A DNA stretch of 64,000 nucleotides, taken from positions 70,524,912 through 70,588,911 of the forward strand of contig CM043963.1 of assembly GCA_014529385.2 (NCBI GenBank), in the 5' to 3' direction. Shown here in pieces: positions 10,819-26,780 of the stretch (position 1 is the stretch's first letter; each line of letters opens with the position of its first letter). A program made the position numbers and the translations under genes. The notes under the pieces were generated by a model, which worked only from the letters and a program-made list of their open reading frames with translations, was not told the DNA's origin and did not search any database. Source of the stretch: Adiantum capillus-veneris (lineage: Eukaryota > Streptophyta > Polypodiopsida > Polypodiales > Pteridaceae).

Positions 10819-10842
10819 AGACATCCTACGCGTAGGATATCT
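10819..10842. repeat. palindrome A4, 24 bp with one changed base
   Basis: Left half is the consensus AGACATCCTACG. The right half has GGATATCT instead of GGATGTCT. It is the change of A3 mirrored to the other arm. Confidence 0.93.
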
Positions 10843-11251
10843 ATTGGGGCATACTGCAGAGAAAATTTGACCTGGCCTAGACAGTGAGGTTGCATTTGGC
10901 TTAAGGGTTCCAGAACTTCTTTCAGAAGTGAATTTGGACCTTGGTTGCCCATTTGACAAAGCAAAGACTGAATTCGGACTTTTTCGCGTAAATTGACCAA
11001 CACCAGAAAGAAGTACTGTTTCAGATTAGCAACCTAATCCAGAACATCAGCAGCGTATAAAATACAGTAGTGGTTGAGATTAACTCTCCAGTTATACCAA
11101 TCATTACTAAGATAACCTCTAGCAGATAAATGCTTTGATTCAATTGCCAAAATTAAAACTCTTGTGTATAGGTATATTCAGCAACAAAGCAAGAAGTTGT
11201 GCAGAAATTGACCCGCTGCCAGGTGAGTGGTTGAATTTGTGCTAAATTGCA

Positions 11252-14200
11252 TTGATAAGTTTGATGAATTTAAGATCAGGAAGATACATTGTTAGAGACC
11301 AGAAGGTGACAGGTGACCAAGGTAGCTTAGTGTCCACTGAAGAGAGTGTAACTCAGGCAAGGCTAGATCCGCTAGTACCGATTATTGAGGAAGGTAGTGA
11401 TACTGACACTTCGTCAGACAAATCTTTCTTCATGATGGGTAGTCAACAGCCAGGAGGTTTCACCTATGATGGACCTATGCGAGGAGGAAGCACCTCCCAA
11501 AATCCTTTAAATGATTCCAGGCTTACGGTGATCTTCTTAGAGGGAACAAACTCAAGAGGAGCCCTAGTCTATTCTGACTATCGAGGCCGCAAGTGCATTT
11601 GTATCGAAGAGAGGCCAGCACAAAGATTGGAGATAATCCGCATGTATGATGATGGAGATAGATTCCGAGACGAAAAGGGGAACCACTATTTAATAGTTAA
11701 CAACCGTGAAGATTACAACAAATATGGAGATAACGTGGCTAAAGAAAAAATGGTTTCAGAAACTCAAGAGACGCCACCAAACATTGATCGGCATGGAGCT
11801 ATTTTTATGTACGATAAGAAAACAATCAGGATTCCAACTTATAACGAGAATGTGGGAATCTACAAACACGAGAGCGAGGGTATTGTCTCTTACTTTCGTA
11901 GCAAAGAACCATACGTAAACGAACTAAGCAAAGACAAGGTTCTTTACTTATTCTCTTATGAAACTGCTACGGGGAAGGGCATAGTTTTTGTTGATAGATA
12001 CGGGCACGAATACCAACGTATTCTCCCAGAGGAAGTAGAAAGAGCAACAGGTCTAGGAGCATCAGCATATGCCCCCAAGGAAATGCCGAGAGCCGCCCAC
12101 ACCCCAAACAAGTCAACAAATCCGATGAGTATGACACTACCTCACATTCCACCAGACAGCAAGTATTCAACAACCAAGACCAACCAGAAAACCAGCCATC
12201 ATTGCAGGCATGGCTTTGACAGAGTGCAACAATGGAACCAAACCAAAACCGAGATGGTTATCAAGCCGCACGAGGGCTCAGGGATTTGCAAGAACCACCA
12301 CACTATTCAAGGTATCAAGCAGAGAGTAAGCCAAAGACACAAGGGTCGACCGAGCTTGGAGGACCACCCATCGAACGAGTTCGAAGAGAAGAACCACCTC
12401 CAACAAGAACCGTTAGAAATTATGGCTTAGGAGCACCATTGGGAGAGGAACCAAACTATTACAGAAGGCCTGAGAAGGTGTATAGACTTGGACGGGGTGA
12501 TCCAATGATGAGGTTTGTAGACCATCGCAGAATTAGACCTTCTCAAGTGCAAAAATGGATAAACAAGAAATACACACGAAACAAAGACTCAAGAGATCAT
12601 GTGGCAGCCTTTGTGCGTGTAATTAGAGCCGAAGAGGTGTTAGATTTTCCTACCCAATTTGCAAGGTTTGGACTAACCCTAGAGGATGATGCTACAACTT
12701 GGATTGACTCTGTGGAGCGTAGAGACTTTGAGTCGATGGAGGAAGTGTTTGACGAGTTTATTGAGGAATTCTCTCAAAGGGGAATAGCTCATAATACCGT
12801 CTCACAAATCCATAAATTCAGACAAAAAGATGGAGAATCTGTACGGAAGGCAGCCCTAAGACTAAAAAGATATGTTAAGTTCTGTCCTGTTGAAGAACTG
12901 CCAACTCAGTCCAGACTTATGCTGATATTTATCCAAGGACTAAGGAATGCAGATCTCCAGAAAGACTTACATATGAAGAGGAGCACGACATTGAATGAGT
13001 TGACCAAGGAGGCTCTGTACCTTGTGGACAATTGTGCGGTCTACAAAGAAGGGGAGTTCAAGGACCTTGATGACGATTCATCTTCACAGCAAAGTGGGAG
13101 CAAGTCTTCCAGGACAACACTGAAAGGAGAAATAACGGTAAACCAGGAGTAGCTCATAGATGAAGTGCTAAAAAAGATCAACTTGTACGCCAAACCTCAA
13201 GCTAAACAGCCCAAGTGGTGTGCTATTGAACAAAAATGGACAAACCATGGGACCGAGGAATGTTACTATAACAAGGGATATGTGAGGGAGAGACCTTACG
13301 CTCCCCAAGCTCCCGTAGCTTCCCCTCAAGTTCTACCGATGCCTAGATATCAAGCAGGCAACTTACCAGGACCTGTAGGTGTAGAAAGACCACAACCGGT
13401 GTTGGGACAACAACCACCCCTACCAGGTTTACGACCAATTGGTATAAGATACACACCAACGATAACTGAATCAGAAGAAAAGGCTTTGGTGCCTATGCAT
13501 GCATATTATGAAGATCCCAATGGATATGCGGAAAACCCTGTCTATTATCCACCGGAAGAACCCTCGACACCAGAACCATGGAGCATGATAGGGAATCAAG
13601 GACCTCCAACTGCTGCACAGGCCGCAGGAGAAGGAAGATATAGCTTAGATGAACGAACATTGTTGTTCATAGCCAATGGAGGCATGGGCGGATAGAGACA
13701 GGCTTACCAGCAACGAGGGGCTCAAGGAGCACCTCAACAACCCAAGGGACCCTGTTACAAGTGTGGTGGAGACCATTGGCTGAGAGATTGTCCTCATGAT
13801 GAAATCATTAGAGTCAATGCGTAATGCCCAGAATGTGGAATTACTCATTTGATTCCCGATTGCCCTAAAAACCCAAGCAAAGGAGCAAAAACCACCTTGA
13901 ACCTGTTGAAAACAGTACCTTCCAATGGAGGATCAGAAAATGAAACAATCATACCTATTTAAGCGATAACACGAGCCCAAGCCCAAAGAAGGACGAACAA
14001 ACCCATAATAGAAGAACCAAAAGCAGATGCCCAAAGTTCAGAAATGAAAAATCAGAGAAGCACTTGGAAAGCGAGAAAGGCGCGTAGGAAAGCCAGGAAA
14101 GAACGAGAGCAAACAACCCTATCCGATGAGTTGAAACATACAAAGAACAGATTGGAGCGGTTAGAAGATCTAGCTAGCTTAAGCTCACACACCACAACAG

Positions 14201-15030
14201 CCATAGCACCCAAGGAAATAGCAGAGCCCACAAGTGCAGGATCAGGAGGATCTGTATTGGCAGACAAGGTAAACGAGCAGCTGGATGCGCTTCTAAAAGC
14301 TTATGAAGCTCGACTTAAAAAGAACCAAACCCAAGAGCAAAGGTGGATGACTTATCCATATGCAAAAATAGAAAAACAAAGGTTGGATATGTGTAAAAAG
14401 ATGATCGAGACGGCTCAATCATTGATGGAAGACCCGTTGGGTAAACCGACAAATTGTCATGATGCACCAGCTCCAACCCCTATCCAACCAACGATAGAGA
14501 AACATGAAGAAACAAAGGAAAGACTCACTAATGATTATGAATCCAGAGGAGAGCCTATCATAGTGCCAAATACCACCGATGGGGCAAGTGACGGGGTCCA
14601 TCCTAAAATATTGACAAAAATGGGAAAGGACGGTAACGGTTTAGATGATCTGTGGAAGCAAATCCGAGAAGCCAACAAGGCTAATAGGATGAGTAACCAC
14701 ATGAATAGCACGAAAAAAGAAAAGAACGTGATCTTACCTCCTATTGAAGAATTTGAGGCAACATCACAAATGAACTTTGAGATACATTCACAAGGGGGAG
14801 ACTAAGGATCTATTAGTTCGGGCCACAGCCAACCAGACTCTTTGAGAACTTTACCCTCTTACCTGGGAGAATATGAAGCTAAGTCGAATGTGAGAGCACT
14901 CCCATCTCAAAGACTTCCTTCTAACAAGGTGATGGATTCACAAAGATTGATTGAGCTGTTATCCACCCCGGTGGCATGCACAATCACGTTAGCAGAACTC
15001 CTAAGGTTAAGGCCAAACATGTGGACCACT
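11252..15030 (+). pseudogene. element A gag region, Athila/Tat-like, with six in-frame stops
   Basis: An N-terminal frame from 11252 (MISLMNLRSGRY) reads a domain with TVIFLEGTNSRGALVYSDY and KCICIEERP, matched in element B by HILTFYKTNVHGAEMYLDP. A frame change near 12090 moves to the frame that then runs to about 15030. That frame holds the gag core (QKWINKKYTRNKDSRDHVA, PTQFARFGLTLEDDATTWI, RQKDGESVRKAALRLKRY). It continues with KWCAIEQKWTNHGTEECYY, two short knuckles of form CX2CX3HX4C (CYKCGGDHWLRDC and CPECGITHLIPDC), a Lys/Arg-rich segment and a pre-protease block ending TLAELLRLRPNMW. Stops interrupt this single frame at 12217 (TGA), 13150, 13693 (TAG), 13822, 13960 and 14803 (TAA). 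Each is one C-to-T step from CGA, CAG or CAA. Not functional as it stands. Confidence 0.85.
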
Positions 15031-15189
15031 ATACAATTGTGTATCCTCCGTCCATCGGTAACTTATATCCACTGACTTTTAATTGTATGGATATACAATT
15101 ATGAGCCACATTGACTAATGTGCTATTGTGTGCTATTGGGAAGAAGAGGGGATTGACTCGCCCTCACCATCATATCTATGTGTCATATG

Positions 15190-15261
<72 letters not shown>
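15190..15261. repeat. compound TC/TA microsatellite
   Basis: About 26 bases of (TC)n run straight into about 46 bases of (TA)n. It lies about 160 bp beyond the point where element A loses homology. Confidence 0.97.
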
Positions 15262-15266
<5 letters not shown>

Positions 15267-16100
15267 CTTATGACAAGCCTCTTTTAGGCTTGCCATGTGG
15301 TTACAAATGAAAAAATAGGAAGCAAGTCATGAGCTAGGAGACGGCGGGTGTGAGCCGGTATGTCATGGACACCACGATAGAAGGCGAAGAGGCAAGATTG
15401 TAACATTGTAAGGCACCTCCGACATGGCTAGAGCCAAGAAGCTATAGGCTATTTTTAGTGGTACGAAGTTAGGGCTTATTTTGAAATGCACAAACGTGGG
15501 GTGGGTATGCTTTGAAGGCATGTGACAAAATGTAAGACGTGAGTAAAGAAATTTATCTAGAAATTAAGAGGTAGTTTAAAAAAACAATGTCTTTCTTGGT
15601 GATCTTTTCTGAAAAGATGTTCTATGTGGGGGACTCTCTAAATTCCTATGTCTGCATCTTGAAGACATGTCATATAATGAAAGAAGTTGATATGGGCAAA
15701 CAAATAAAGATAAGATTGTCATCATCCAATTTGTATAACTTCTCTCGTTATGCTGCCATAAGCAGTCGTTTGTGTTGCTATAGTGTACAACCATTATTGG
15801 GCTATAGATTTCAGAGAGCCATAGTCATGCAAACACACACCATCTATGCCCTTATATTGATCCAAAAAGCCACTTGGTTTGTTCTTTAGCTGTGTAAAAT
15901 TTATAAGCTTGAAATATGTGTTTTTGTACACTAAGACACATGAAGACCACATTTGCTCCATGCAAAGCTTATAAAAATAGAGCAAACACTTTTGGATGTG
16001 CCTGATATTTAATGCATCTGATCGTGAGGTATGAGGACTTCAAACCTATAAAAAAAAAGGGCTAGTGTATTATTTCAAGCCTCAAGGCAAATGTACTCCA
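15262..16100. other. unassigned region
   Basis: I see no gene or element boundary here. It probably includes the 3' flank of the ARF gene. Short open frames on both strands have no recognisable content. Confidence 0.5.
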
Positions 16101-18103
<2,003 letters not shown>

Positions 18104-18117
18104 TTACTCCCCCTTGG
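18104..18117 (-). other. polypurine tract of a chromovirus-type gypsy element
   Basis: Minus strand ACCAAGGGGGAGTAA immediately precedes TGTCATGC, the LTR start. Upstream on the same strand the frame reads NFVFEDKNASPRGS, a C-terminal phrase common in plant gypsy polyproteins. Confidence 0.65.
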
Positions 18118-19259
18118 TGAAGCGTTTTTGTCCTCAAAAACAAAATTTGATCAGATCTTATCAAGTACACTAATATTTTCCACAGTGGCACCTCTCAGAG
18201 GGCTAATTGTTCATGTGACCAATACATAGTTTAGTAGGAGTTTTAATGAAACAAAGAGAAACATCTTGATTTTTTACACATTGTTGTCCCTGTGCAATTA
18301 TTGGTGTAATCGGCTCAAAGCCAACATAGTGTGTAGACTCTATTTAGAACTCACTTGAGTATTATAAACGACTTACCACAACTAAGAGGTGTTTAAGCAA
18401 ATGACCAAGAGTCAGAATTTCTGAAGATACTAGAACATTTGAGAATATCTCTTCTTACATTCCATACAAGTGACTTGCTGACCTAACTCATTATCATGTA
18501 TTAAGTCCTTTACTTGCTATCAGTTCTATTAGTACACAACCACACCAAAACTGATGATCAATGTTGAAAACCTGATGTAAACATGCAGAAACTAAACCTA
18601 GTTGCAGCATAATTTGCATCATGATAAAAAAACTCCAAACCACAAAGATAATCTTTCCATTTGGGTTTCTTCTTGATAATGTATGCTCATAGCGTATACT
18701 TTAGCACTAGATCAATATTTACCAGTTGCCCATCCATCTTTGGAAGAGTGGAAGTATTATAATGAGTTGTTATCTACACGCACCCATACTGAGCCATCAA
18801 GTCATATGGTGATTGGTAGATCCACAATAAATATCATAGAGATATTAGCTTCACGAAGTTGCATGCCGCTCCAAGTAAGCTTGTGCTAAGCACTAGGGCC
18901 CATACCATCTAGTGTGCATGCATTTAGCAAAAATGTACTTGAGCCTGCATTTTCATGATTTTAATTGCCAGTGCGTATGGTGAATGTTATGTTACAGCAC
19001 TTCAATAACATGATGAAAAAATTGGGTACATAGCTCATTGTGATCTCTTGAAAGCCTTGCTAAACCGTTGGACCATAATAGACTTTTAAAAATAATCACA
19101 TCTAGGTACCAACCTTGAAACATTTTCATTTACAAAGCATAGCCTTGCTATAAGTGTAAACAACCATCCATCAATGTTGTTTACAATACTTGTAGCCTCA
19201 AAAAGTTTGTACTTATTACCCGAAAATTTTTGGCCACAAAAAAAAAGCAAAAAACACAT
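18118..19259. other. unassigned, probably remnant 3' end of the minus-strand gypsy element
   Basis: Apart from the short minus-strand coding phrase next to the polypurine tract, no domain is readable. A 68-codon plus-strand stretch (18683-18889) resembles nothing I recognise. Confidence 0.4.
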
Positions 19260-20410
19260 GAGTCCAAGTGGTTAACAGAATTTGATGATGTATTTTTACA
19301 GTTACCACCCAAGAGTGAAGTTGATCATGCAATGGAGCTTATTCTAGGAGCTCAATCAATTGCTCATAGATCCTACAATATGTCGGTACTTGAGTCTCTC
19401 TAACTCAAGGAGAAACTTACTTAACTTCTTGAACAAGGCTTCATACAACCCAGTGCTTCTCCATGAAGTACTCTTTCCTTTTTAATCAAAAAAGGATAGT
19501 ATTCTATGTCTTTGTATTGATTATCGTGCATTGAATCAGTTATCAAGAATAAGTATGCAATACCAAGGATTGATGAGTTACTTGATAAATAACATGGAGT
19601 TCCTATCTTCACAAAAACTGATATGAAGTCAGGGTATTATCAAATCTGAATCAAGGACGAAGATATACCAAAGACATGCTTCAACATTTGATTTGGACAT
19701 TATGAGTTTATAGTCATGCCTTTTGGACTTACAAATGCTCTTGCAATTTTTAATCATCCTATGATTGATGTGTTTAGAGAACATCTTGATGATTTTGTTC
19801 TTGTCTTCTTTGATGATATTCTCATTTACTCAAAGAATAGAGAAGAACATGAACAACATGTATGATGAGTAATTGATTTTCTACATTAGAATTAGCTTTA
19901 TGCTAAGCATAGGAAATGCACCTTCTTCACTGAAAAAGTAGACTACTTGGGTTTTATTGTATCCAAGGATGGTGTTTCTACCGATCCAAGTAATATTGAA
20001 GTTGTCATAGTTTGGCCTACAACTAAATTTGTCAAAGAAGTACGTGGATTTCTTGGCTTAACAAGATGGTATCGTACTTTTATTGAAGGCTAGACTAATA
20101 TTGCATCTCCATTGACTAAACCCTTAAGAAGACTGAAGTGTTTACTTGGAATGGACGTGCTCGAGCTAGCTTTGAGAAACTCAAAGAAGCTTTGGTGAAT
20201 GCTCCAATGTTACAGCTTCCAGACTTCTCAAAGATGTTTGTTGTACACAACATTGATGCAAGTGGACAAGCAATCAGTGGTGTTCTATCTCAAGAAGGAA
20301 GGCGAGTAGCTTATGAATTGTGTAATTTATGTACTCATGAATTGAATTACCCTACGCATGATTTGGAATTATTGGTTGTTGTTCATGCTCTTAAAGTATG
20401 CATTAGGAAG
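19260..20410 (+). pseudogene. Ty3/gypsy pol remnant: RT and RNase H start
   Basis: Plus-strand chromovirus-like pol with many stops. In order: FDDVFLQLPPKSEVDHAMEL (linker before RT), [54 protein letters not shown], the catalytic box [11 protein letters not shown] near 19810, CTFFTEKVDYLGFIVSKDGV, and then the RNase H connection (FTWNGRARASFEKLKEAL, VHNIDASGQAISGVL, YELCNLCTHELNYPTHDLELL). Stops fall within several blocks (for example after KEKLT and ASP). Homology ends near 20410 inside RNase H. No LTR for it is evident nearby, and it is on the strand opposite to the gypsy end at 18103. Confidence 0.85.

Positions 20411-23129
<2,719 letters not shown>

Positions 23130-23186
<57 letters not shown>
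23130..23186. repeat. (TC)n microsatellite
   Basis: Continuous CT repeats ending in a run of C. Confidence 0.97.
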
Positions 23187-23187
<1 letters not shown>

Positions 23188-23317
23188 CCCCCATTGAGTT
23201 TCATGGTTTTTAATAATGCACATCCAACATTGAGAGGGAGGTGGCATGCGTTACATTGTCCGTCATAATATGTGGAAGGCTCATACATGTGCTTTTAATG
23301 AATGGGTATGTGTGCTA

Positions 23318-23320
<3 letters not shown>

Positions 23321-23362
<42 letters not shown>
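23321..23362. repeat. (TC)n microsatellite
   Basis: Continuous TC repeats, about 42 bp, followed by degenerate tandem repeats. Confidence 0.97.
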
Positions 23363-23364
<2 letters not shown>

Positions 23365-23379
23365 GCACATATGTGCAAA

Positions 23380-23680
23380 CACAAAAACAAAGTCTTTGCT
23401 AACTAACTTTTGCAAGTTCTTTGCCATCTTTGACGTTTTCACTCTTTTTTCAAGCACACACACAAATGCAGACACGCAATGTCTTTGCTAGATAATACTC
23501 CAACGTGTCTGCGATGTCTTTGCTAGATAATAACTCCAACAATCTTTGCTAGCTAACTTTTGCAAGCTCTTTGCCTGCTCTCTCTCTGTCCCTCTATCTG
23601 TCTCTCTCTCCCCCCAAGCAAACACATGTAAACATAGACACACAATGTCTTTGTTAGCAAACGTCTTCAACTTCTTTGCC
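23380..23680. repeat. degenerate tandem repeats built on AATGTCTTTGCTAG
   Basis: The phrases GTCTTTGCTA, CTAACTTTTGCAAG(T/C)TCTTTGCC and ACAC(A/G)CAATGTCTTTG each occur two to four times in about 300 bp. Spacing is irregular and TC-rich runs are interspersed. Confidence 0.75.
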
Positions 23681-24017
23681 ATATTTGACTCCCTCCCTCT
23701 CTCATCCCTCTCTCTGTCTTCTTGTGGTAGATTGGTGCATGGAGAGAGCTTGGGATTGCAAAGCTCGAGATTGTAGGGAGGAGATGCTACACTTTGGAAA
23801 GAGGAGGACAATGATGTGCTATATAGTATAGAGCATCCACTAAAGAGTCTGCAAAGGTGCAAGAGAGATGAATGTCGACAAAGCTGTATTGGATCTATAC
23901 TAGTGCTAGCTTTGGCTTCAAGTCAACATAGATCAATTATTTTAAAATTGCTAGCATCAACTAGGAGCTTTTCATACAAACAAACACACTCATGATATCA
24001 ATAGACCAATATAGTAT

Positions 24018-24018
<1 letters not shown>

Positions 24019-24062
<44 letters not shown>
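24019..24062. repeat. (CA)n microsatellite
   Basis: About 44 bp of CA repeats followed by a short TA run. Confidence 0.97.
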
Positions 24063-24064
<2 letters not shown>

Positions 24065-24308
24065 TATATATATAATTTATTTAACTACCTACACACTCAT
24101 TGCAAGCATGGTAGGGCATGAGTGGACAAGAAGCACGATGGGCTTGCTGCAAAGGAAATGCGTGGTGTCCCTCCTAGAGAAGAGTGCTACACTCACACGG
24201 TGAGAGAGAAGAGAGGAGAGGGAGAAGAATAGACACATGCACTGGGTGCAATCTCCCCCCGTGCAAGAGTCACCCATTTCCTTCTTGCACGCATTTGATT
24301 TATTTGCA

Positions 24309-24781
24309 AGACAAAGTGATTACTCCCATCAACATGGATTTATTTAAGGGATGTCGATCTATATCAAATAGAGGTCAATCTATATCAAAGGGAGGTCGAT
24401 CTATGAAAACATTCTTGCAACAATGGTAGGAATTCAATATGCAGCATTCTTCAAGCAAGAGTGCATCCTCCTCTAGGTGGATTTGGATAAATCCTATGAC
24501 CAAATCACATCGTCCTTAGAAGATGCATGAAGTTGTTGGGATCTGGCCCAGGGATATGTCGTTTGGTACTCATCCTTAGCACTAGAAGCTATTATGAGCT
24601 TCTTTTTAATAATAGAATTGTTGGCGATTTCATAGTCCAAAGGTCAATTAAGCAAGGTTGCCCTCTAGCCCCGCTGCTATTCGCCATAGGCTCTTACCTT
24701 GTGGTTGCAATGATTAAGGCTAGTACTATGAGAGGGGAAATTCAAGATTGTACTGTGAGCGCTTTTTCCTCTCTCTTCTAA
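24309..24781 (+). pseudogene. LINE reverse transcriptase fragment with a triplicated 22-bp segment
   Basis: Plus-strand relative of the LINE at 2392-7640. HQHGFI, ILATMVGIQYAAFFKQECILL, VDLDKSYDQI, LLFNNRIVGDF and RSIKQGCPLAPLLFAIGSY match its RT blocks. Just after HQHGFI the segment GATCTATATCAAA recurs in tandem, so the GRSIY motif is repeated. Coding stops at 24781, where a foldback element begins, and resumes at about 25639 with a later part of the LINE. It is broken by stops and by loss of the catalytic box region. Confidence 0.82.
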
Positions 24782-24885
24782 AAGGCCCTCCAAAAGACCT
24801 CCAAAAGACCTTCATGAAAGAATAGCCTACGTTACATAGAAAAGTAGATTGATATTAAGAAAAATATAAAAAAGGTGTCAGCGGT

Positions 24886-25490
24886 CCTTGAAAACGGGTG
24901 CCTTTTCATTCAATGTGAATGTCTTTTTCACGAGGTAGGTGACGCTCATTTAATATGGCTTTTGTCATCATTGAAAATATAAAAAAATCATAAAACTATT
25001 AATTGGTGTTGGAATTTGAAGCTTTTGACACCACTAATGCGTCTAGAACGTCCAAAAACCTAAAAAATGCCTATTTACTTGCCTCAATGTGACACACGGA
25101 GAGGGACAAATCGCCAAAAAACCCCTAAAAAGGGGATTTTGGATCATGGCATGTGAGGGACCGTCTGGAGAATTCTAGATGACCTCTACTCGTCATGATC
25201 CAACTTTTTTATTTTTTGTCTCACGGTGCGCCGTGAGGCAAAATCTCCTTTTTAGGGGTATTTTGACAATTTCTCCCTCTCTAGGTGTCAGATTGAGGCA
25301 AGTAGATAAATGTTTTTAAGTTTTTGGTCATTTTGGATGCATTGGCGATGTCAAACACTTTAACTTCTAACACCAACTGATAATTTTGTGATTTTTTTAA
25401 TTTCAATGATGATGAAAGCTATATTGAATGAGCGTTGTGTACTTCATGAAAACGACACACGCATTGAATGAAAAAGTGATGTTTTCAAGG
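24886..25490. repeat. foldback element (long inverted repeat), copy 1
   Basis: Left arm about 24886-25142 and right arm about 25239-25490 are imperfect reverse complements (CCTTGAAAAC...GTTTTCAAGG, TTTTCATTCAATG...CATTGAATGAAAAA, GCCTCAAT.TGACAC...), around a 97-bp loop. It interrupts LINE coding. Both sides carry AAGGCCCTCCAAA(A/T)GACCTCC, a direct repeat that may be a target duplication or pre-existing sequence. No transposase is encoded. Confidence 0.88.
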
Positions 25491-25638
25491 ATTTTTGAAA
25501 AGTTAGGTTCACTTTTCAGAGTGTTTAGTTGTCCTTTTGGACGTACGCAACAAGCGCAAGTATATTTTAAGAACATTTTCTAGAGAGAGAAATATAATTT
25601 CTTAGAAGGCCCTCCAAATGACCTCCAAAATCTCCTAG

Positions 25639-26780
25639 CTGGGCCGATCTTGAAGATGGACAAGTGCAACCGGAAAGAATTTTTAAAATTAGTTAAAGAT
25701 TCTTGTGGAAAAAGAATACTAAGGAGTTACTTCCCTAGTAGTGGTCCAAATGGAAATCAATTGCTAGGCTAGTGGAGCAAGGAGGTATCAAGATTATCAA
25801 CCCCGTTGTTCATGCAGAAATCCAATGTGCAAAGTGTGTAATATCAATTGACAAATAGGACCAGTCATGGGCTATTATGACAAAGGATATGATGGATAAA
25901 TCTAAGCTTATCTCTCAAGGAGGTCAATGGAAAGGGATAGAAGCTCACAAGAAGCTTCTAGCCACCAGATGGTCCTCCTTACGACTAGGTGGCTCAAGAG
26001 GGGAACTGGTCAGCAAGTGTAAAAAAGCTACAGAGGCCCTTGAACGGGGGGAAGCTACCAGATATTTTCAAAACTCCATAGCAAATTGGTTCCCTTGGCT
26101 CTCCAAAGTAGGTGTTGCACTCCTGAACCCATTTGAAGAGAGGCTGCTAGAAAAATGAAGAACAAAGGTCTTCGACGTCTAGCCCATCTCTCGGATGTAA
26201 ATAATAAGAGCTAGAAAGGATCATACCAACTAGGTAACGAGTACCACCTATATGACATTGAAATACTTTTGGTGAACATGGTTGTGGAAGGGCTGGAAAA
26301 GCATGTGATGTCTATCTGCAAGTCAATCCTCAAGTGGAAAGCCTAGAGATGGCCCAGATATAGACAATTTAGTATCCCACATACCAAGAGTATATACCCA
26401 CTTGAATGCTAAGGACAAATTGGTTCCTCCTCTAAACATGCAGTGGGGGTATGCAATTGCAGGAAGCTAGATGGATGACGGTTACAAATAATATTCCGAA
26501 CGCACATTGGCCGTACTCGATGAAGACATTCTTATGGAAGGTATTATGGGGGGCGTTGCTAATAGGAGTAAAGGTCATGGCCAGAGGTATGGGGTCGGAC
26601 ATGTGCTCGGGCTGTAAAAGGCAAGTGAGGACCTCTCTCACTTATTTAGGGGATGCCCCATGATTTGTGGCCTAGTAGGAAAGTTATGAAAATGGGTCCA
26701 AAGGACTTGGATGCTAGGATTTTACAAGAACAATCTATTCTTGGGGGAGCGGGGAGGGGTGGGGGCTTTATCATTCATCA
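25639..26780 (+). pseudogene. LINE ORF2 C-terminal fragment, copy 1
   Basis: Reads ILKMDKCNRKEFLK, then a 93-codon stretch from 25877 (SKLISQGGQWKGIEAHKKLL, WSSLRLGGSRGELVSKCKK) that matches the minus-strand LINE at 3467-3171. A later stretch at 26451 (TFLWKVLWGALLIGVKVMAR, GSDMCSGCKRQ) matches its zf-RVT domain. The frame is broken many times. Homology fades near 26780, before the element B LTR. Confidence 0.83.

Larger units (their letters stand above)
9446..11251 (+). other. element A leader between primer site and gag
   Basis: About 1.8 kb without a convincing gene. It contains four near-identical palindromes (listed separately) in weakly repeated surroundings. AAATCTAAGTATACC with AAGGGGAAGCTG before the second palindrome recurs as AAATCTGAGTATACC with AAGGGGAGCTT before the third. 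A further degraded half-site, AGACATCCTA, lies at 10136-10145. Confidence 0.8.
8503..15030 (+). mobile_element. element A: Athila/Tat-like Ty3/gypsy retrotransposon, 5' half
   Basis: Order on the plus strand: LTR, tRNA-Asp-like primer site, 1.8-kb leader with a palindrome array, gag frame with zinc knuckles, then the pre-protease region, where homology stops near 15030 just before a TC/TA microsatellite. No protease, RT or integrase follows, so it is 3' truncated. Element B (30552 onward) has the same plan and a related LTR and gag, and the minus-strand LTR at 63368-64000 is a third family member. Confidence 0.85.

Noticed and set aside
14789-14803. CAAGGGGGAGACTAA as a polypurine tract marking the 3' end of element A
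   Set aside because: The gag reading frame continues past the TAA into a recognisable pre-protease block (TLAELLRLRPNMW), so this is coding sequence with a stop.
19260-20410. An endogenous pararetrovirus (caulimovirid) in place of a gypsy element
   Set aside because: The RT and RNase H blocks read as Ty3/gypsy and no movement-protein or caulimovirid coat-protein motif is nearby; the same holds for the other gypsy remnants.
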